Shown piece by piece: positions 60,216 to 64,000 of a stretch of 64,000 nucleotides of DNA; position 1 is the stretch's first letter, and each line of letters opens with the position of its first letter. The position numbers and the translations under genes were made by a program. The stretch comes from Terebella lapidaria (Eukaryota > Annelida > Polychaeta > Terebellida > Terebellidae): NCBI GenBank assembly GCA_949152475.1, contig OX424555.1, positions 59,997,977 through 60,061,976 on the forward strand, in the 5' to 3' direction. Under the pieces are notes generated by a model. That model saw only the letters and a list, made by a program, of their open reading frames with translations, was not told where the DNA came from and ran no database searches.

Positions 60216-60961
60216 TGTAGTAATTTTAGCGACTGTAACCCCCGTCCCTCCCGCGCATACATATTTCACAACAAACATTCCTTCTACATGACTTACATAC
60301 AGGACAGGTACAGACTATACGATCACAAGCATAAACTCCATGTAGTCATGGTTACATACACAGGTCAATCCACATGCACTTGCGGCCCCATTCATTCGGT
60401 ACATCGACCCAGTTAGTTTCGGCCTTGACCTTCACAAGCACCTACTTCTAAACATAGAACATGACACACCCACCGCTCACATCACGTGCACAGATATAAG
60501 CATAACAAGTCTCGTTCACGCGCCGGGGAAACCCACTTTCCCGGTGAGATCAGCACACATCAGCACATACATGACCAATCACAACACCGCATGCATTTGG
60601 CGGGAAAGTCTACACCACATGTTGCCGGCCCCGCAGTTTTTCTAGGAGTTGAGTAAATGGCCGCCACGAGCACAGACGTGTTGAGGTATTGTTAAGAAGT
60701 TTGGCCGTGCTCGTGTGGAATACTTGGAATAATTGTGGACTATTTATACGTGAATTGTGATAAAGAAGGACCATAGTTTTCGGCTATCTTATTGACGGGG
60801 AATCACCGGACGTAGGTGTATTTGCGGCCTTGATGTGACTGTCTGGATCATTGGACATTGTCGCCCAAATAAATTATTGAACTGAACTGCCGGCCTTGTG
60901 ATTTGCACAGCGATCGCAGACATTTCGGCCTAATATCGGCCATAGAACGATATTTATCACA
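60216..60961 (+). repeat. 3' LTR of the Ty3/gypsy element
   Basis: 746 bp, nearly identical to the 5' LTR (about two differences seen by eye), followed by the ATAAC duplication at 60,962-60,966. Confidence 0.95.
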
Positions 60962-61068
60962 ATAACTTTTATCTCCTTCGAGTATTATAGAATCTACAAA
61001 CGAAACCGACCAGCTTTCCCGACATCATTAATGCCTATCGTCTGGGATATGTTTTACATTGTCACTAT

Positions 61069-62333
61069 AGACGTGGAATCAATACCCAGTATTAAGTATT
61101 CCGAGCAAACAAAACAGGGTCCGTTATCCAATCTCATAGTCCGGGGACAGAAAGTCATATCAGGCATACGAAGTGAGAGAAAACAAAAATGACAGGGAAA
61201 CTCATGAACGCCCGTAAATGGCCATTAGGAGGTGAAATCAGGTGTTCCGGAAAGAGTGAGCATTTCCTGCCCCACTAGTGGCACCCGTCATGAATTCCCC
61301 AAAATTAACATGAAAATAGATCTAGTTGCATGGCAGACATGGATTTGCTGTATTTATCAACCAGATCATGATGACGTCCATAGAATTTCTTAAACGCAGC
61401 TATAAGTCTTGGTAAAACATATCCTTGTCGTAGCAGTTTAGAGACTAGCTGGGCACTTCGATAGACAAAGTCCTCATATTTGCAACTAGCTCTGGAGTAG
61501 CGTATAAGTTGAGAAACAAACACACCATATGCCGGTGACATAGGAATGTTGCTGCTTAGAAAAGGGAAATTGACTATGGAAAAATTGAAATCATCACGTT
61601 TGTCATATAATCTAGTTGACAGGTTAGAATCATTATCAATCTCCAACCTCAGGTCTAGATAGTTGGAAAAATTAGCGGATTCTGTAGTATCCTTAATTTC
61701 AAGTTCCTTAGGATATATGACATCCAAATAATCACCAAACTTAAAATTATTTAGCAACAATACATCATCTATGTATCGGAAAGTGAAATTAAAATTACAT
61801 GTTAGTTTCTTAGAACTTCCTCTTTGTAAATGTTGGATAAAATCTGATTCATATGAGTATAAAAACAGGTCTGCCAATAATGGTGCACAGTTTGTACCCA
61901 TGGGAATACCAATAGTTTGTTGAAATATTCGACCACCAAATTCCACAAAAATATTATCAATCAGAAAATTAACCATATTTACCACATCTATTTCAGTATA
62001 TTTGTATGGGGCATCAGAGTCGCCTTTAACAAAATAAGCGGTATTATATTTAACTACAATATAGTGGTACCGACGTTGTCCCTTTTTAGAGAAAAATGAA
62101 TTATTGATTAGTTTTTTAAGCTGAGATTTCAGTTCAGAATGAGGTATAGTTGTGTACAAAGTGGAGAAATCAAATGTTTTGATAGACGTTACTTTTGAAA
62201 GTGTGTGAGCATGTAGATATTCCAATAAGGATTTGGAATTTTTTAATATCCACATTTGGTTTATACCACTTCTAGAATAGATGGTTTCAGAGTACTTTTG
62301 GAGACCCTGTTTAATTCTAGACAATATAATAGT
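61069..62333 (-). mobile_element. Penelope-like element, second copy, 5'-truncated
   Basis: Nearly identical to the 3' half of the copy at 33,201-35,887, ending at the same GATTCCACGTCT terminus. The reverse-transcriptase frame, about 61,305-62,324 (339 codons), is open and includes LYTTIPH, GIPMGTNCAPLLADL and FRYIDDVLLL. The GIY-YIG part and most of the linker are missing. It lies at the boundary of repeat units B and C. Confidence 0.85.
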
Positions 62334-62394
62334 TAATATTTTAGAAAGGGCTTTGGTAGAACATGATGCTGAACCTGAAATATATCTTTGTTTG

Positions 62395-62507
62395 TGTGGA
62401 TTTTTGTGCTATTATATATCGGACGTGAATCCTACACGCCCAGCTTCAACCAATGACGGTATCTTGTTAAAGTTGTTTGTTGAGCAACACACATCTGGAT
62501 GGTGTTA
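62395..62507 (-). repeat. Inverted segment within unit C
   Basis: Reads as the reverse complement of about 46,770-46,875 of unit B: CGGACGTGAATCCTACACGC, CCCAGCTTCAACCA and AACACACATCTGGATGG against CGTCCGATA, GGTTGAAGCTGGGCGT and CCATCCAGATGT. The flanking sequence to the right resumes in forward orientation. Confidence 0.75.
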
Positions 62508-63197
62508 GCGTCCTAAGGTAACGCTGAAAAAGTGCTTAGTGTTGTGGATTGATGCAATTTCAAAGGTGGCATTAATGCGGAGCCATCACACAGTTATTTA
62601 GGATCTACTTTGAACGTATCATCGCCGTCCCAAGAGAATGAAACTGAAAATTAAACATCAAAACCATTGTTATATCGTTTCAACAATACCAAATTCTTCA
62701 CTAATGTGTACGAGGTTATATCCAACTCGAGTTCTCTAGTAATGTAAATAGTTCCAACCGCAAATCTCATTTGCGTGGGAGCGAACAAACTGCATTCATG
62801 TTTGATTCCTTTGTGTGACTGTCTTATGACCATACCACAGAAGACACTGAAGTAGCTTCATCTTTCCTGGTGGAAACGCATTACCCATCCGCGTGTATGG
62901 ACAAATATATTCCTCTCTGAATGATGGCATTCCCATCCACTACGACATGAGGTTTCGTTGTTGTCATTCCATCTATTTCTGCGAGTAGAGCTTCAACGAT
63001 TATTTCCTTCTACTCCATAACACCGTTTTATCTCTAAGCTGTGGGATATTGAAAGTGTACCTAAATGACAAAATGTTCGTTGGAACGAAAAATTAGTATG
63101 AATCATGTGCTAGTGCACTTTTAGGAGCAAACGGACTCTGAATGTTCGATGAATATACATTTAGATATTATATGTGATCTAGCACATAAGCCTAATT

Positions 63198-63536
63198 CAC
63201 CCAATGGTCCACATTAAGAAAAATACATGGACGTGAGTAAATCCAGTATGAACAGTCACACATGACCTCTACTATAGCATCTACACGGACTATGTTCGAT
63301 GAATTTACATGTAGATCTTATATGTGATCTAACATATATAATCCTAATTCACACAGTGGTCTACATTTAATAGTCATGGATGAGAGTGGTTCAAGTATGA
63401 AATCACACACACCTAAATCACCAATAACATCTACTTCAAATGTGTATCAATATATGTTAGTCAATTTGGTCAGGCATAACTTTTATCATGTGTGGGTATT
63501 ATGGCATCTACAAACGAAACTGACCGGCTTTCCATA
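63198..63536 (+). repeat. 339-bp tandem duplication, first copy
   Basis: Identical over its full length, as read, to 63,537-63,875. Starts CACCCAATGGTCCAC and ends GACCGGCTTTCCATA. Contains two older, diverged sub-copies of a block with ATATGTGATCTA. Confidence 0.95.
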
Positions 63537-63875
63537 CACCCAATGGTCCACATTAAGAAAAATACATGGACGTGAGTAAATCCAGTATGAACAGTCACAC
63601 ATGACCTCTACTATAGCATCTACACGGACTATGTTCGATGAATTTACATGTAGATCTTATATGTGATCTAACATATATAATCCTAATTCACACAGTGGTC
63701 TACATTTAATAGTCATGGATGAGAGTGGTTCAAGTATGAAATCACACACACCTAAATCACCAATAACATCTACTTCAAATGTGTATCAATATATGTTAGT
63801 CAATTTGGTCAGGCATAACTTTTATCATGTGTGGGTATTATGGCATCTACAAACGAAACTGACCGGCTTTCCATA
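63537..63875 (+). repeat. 339-bp tandem duplication, second copy
   Basis: Head-to-tail with the first copy and without a visible difference. Either very recent or an assembly or haplotype artefact. Confidence 0.95.
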
Positions 63876-64000
63876 CGAATACGAATAATGTGGAATATAA
63901 TAGCTCATGTTTCACATTGTCAATATTTTGTATGACTTGCCTATGAGCTCTCGGCTATTCTACCGGAGAATGGCTACATTATATTTACTGAATACAACAA

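Larger units (their letters stand above)
47650..60961 (+). mobile_element. Ty3/gypsy LTR retrotransposon, 13.3 kb, with a third ORF
   Basis: Bounded by 746-bp LTRs (TG...CA) that differ at about two positions, and by a 5-bp ATAAC target duplication: a recent insertion. Order: 5' LTR, primer-binding site, gag region, pol region (protease, reverse transcriptase, RNase H, integrase), about 1.4 kb non-coding, a long third ORF, 3' non-coding, 3' LTR. The order RT-RNase H-integrase places it in Ty3/gypsy (Metaviridae); I could not fix the clade and saw no chromodomain. The gag-pol part appears broken in about two places, while the third ORF looks whole. The G+C content is far above the host background. 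It is inserted in repeat unit B. Confidence 0.95.
42600..61068 (+). repeat. Large repeat unit B, interrupted by nested insertions
   Basis: Unit B sequence survives at 42,600-43,096, 46,742-47,649 and 60,962-61,068, about 1.5 kb in all, aligned with units A and C. Between these pieces lie the terminal-inverted-repeat element (43,097-46,741) and the Ty3/gypsy element (47,650-60,961). The Penelope-like copy at 61,069 ends it. No gene of its own. Confidence 0.65.
62334..64000 (+). repeat. Large repeat unit C (runs off the window)
   Basis: Third copy of the unit: AAAGTGCTTAGTGTTGTGG, CAAAGGTGGCATTAATGC, CTTCTACTCCATAACACC, TGTGATCTAGCACATA and CATAACTTTTATC follow the order of A and B. Its start is rearranged (see the inverted segment) and its end carries a perfect tandem duplication. 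Confidence 0.65.

Noticed and set aside
1-64000. CRISPR arrays, rRNA or tRNA genes, bacterial operons
   Set aside because: None seen. The direct repeats here are satellites and transposon ends, and genes are split by GT-AG introns.

Overview
The window looks like nuclear DNA of an invertebrate animal. Three split host genes have GT-AG introns. The background is AT-rich, and small GC-richer exons stand out from it. It also holds AGGTCA satellites, a Penelope-like element, a LINE tail, MITEs and a long Ty3/gypsy element. An IL-17 family cytokine of invertebrate type beside these repeats fits a lophotrochozoan, possibly a mollusc. That assignment is inference; no species marker is visible.

Layout. 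1-6.9 kb: no gene seen, apart from one GC-rich island near 3.5-3.9 kb with a G15 run. 6.9-8.7 kb: a decayed Ty3/gypsy integrase fragment, an LTR-like repeat and a 5'-truncated LINE with a clean 14-bp target duplication. 8.8-10.2 kb: a satellite of units near 125 bp, rich in AGGTCA/TGACCT. 15.0-17.0 kb: a complete three-exon IL-17-like gene with TATA box and poly(A) signal. 17.3-19.8 kb: more AGGTCA satellite and a second tandem repeat near 430 bp. 21.2-23.7 kb: a ninjurin-like gene with an in-frame TAG between its two membrane helices. 24.2-25.6 kb, minus strand: a crotonase (enoyl-CoA hydratase family) gene whose C-terminal exons are irregular. 26.7 kb, minus strand: one orphan candidate exon.

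31-36 kb: one short and one long copy of a Penelope-like element. The long copy reads from a GIY-YIG-like N-terminus into a reverse transcriptase, the permuted order described for the Naiad group. It is inserted in the AGGTCA satellite. 37.4-64 kb: three successive copies (A, B, C) of a large non-coding repeat unit. Each is interrupted by different insertions: a TTAA-flanked MITE, an LTR-like fossil, a 3.6-kb terminal-inverted-repeat element that itself holds a pogo-like element, the 13.3-kb Ty3/gypsy element, and a second Penelope-like copy. A perfect 339-bp tandem duplication lies near the right edge.

The most unusual object is the Ty3/gypsy element at 47,650-60,961. Its 746-bp LTRs are almost identical and it has a 5-bp target duplication. 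Besides gag and pol regions it carries a third long ORF of about 892 residues. That ORF has a zinc-finger-like segment and a C-terminal coiled coil but no envelope features. A sense-strand TCGGCC-type motif recurs across LTR, coding and non-coding parts in all reading frames. The gag-pol part appears broken in about two places; the third ORF looks whole.
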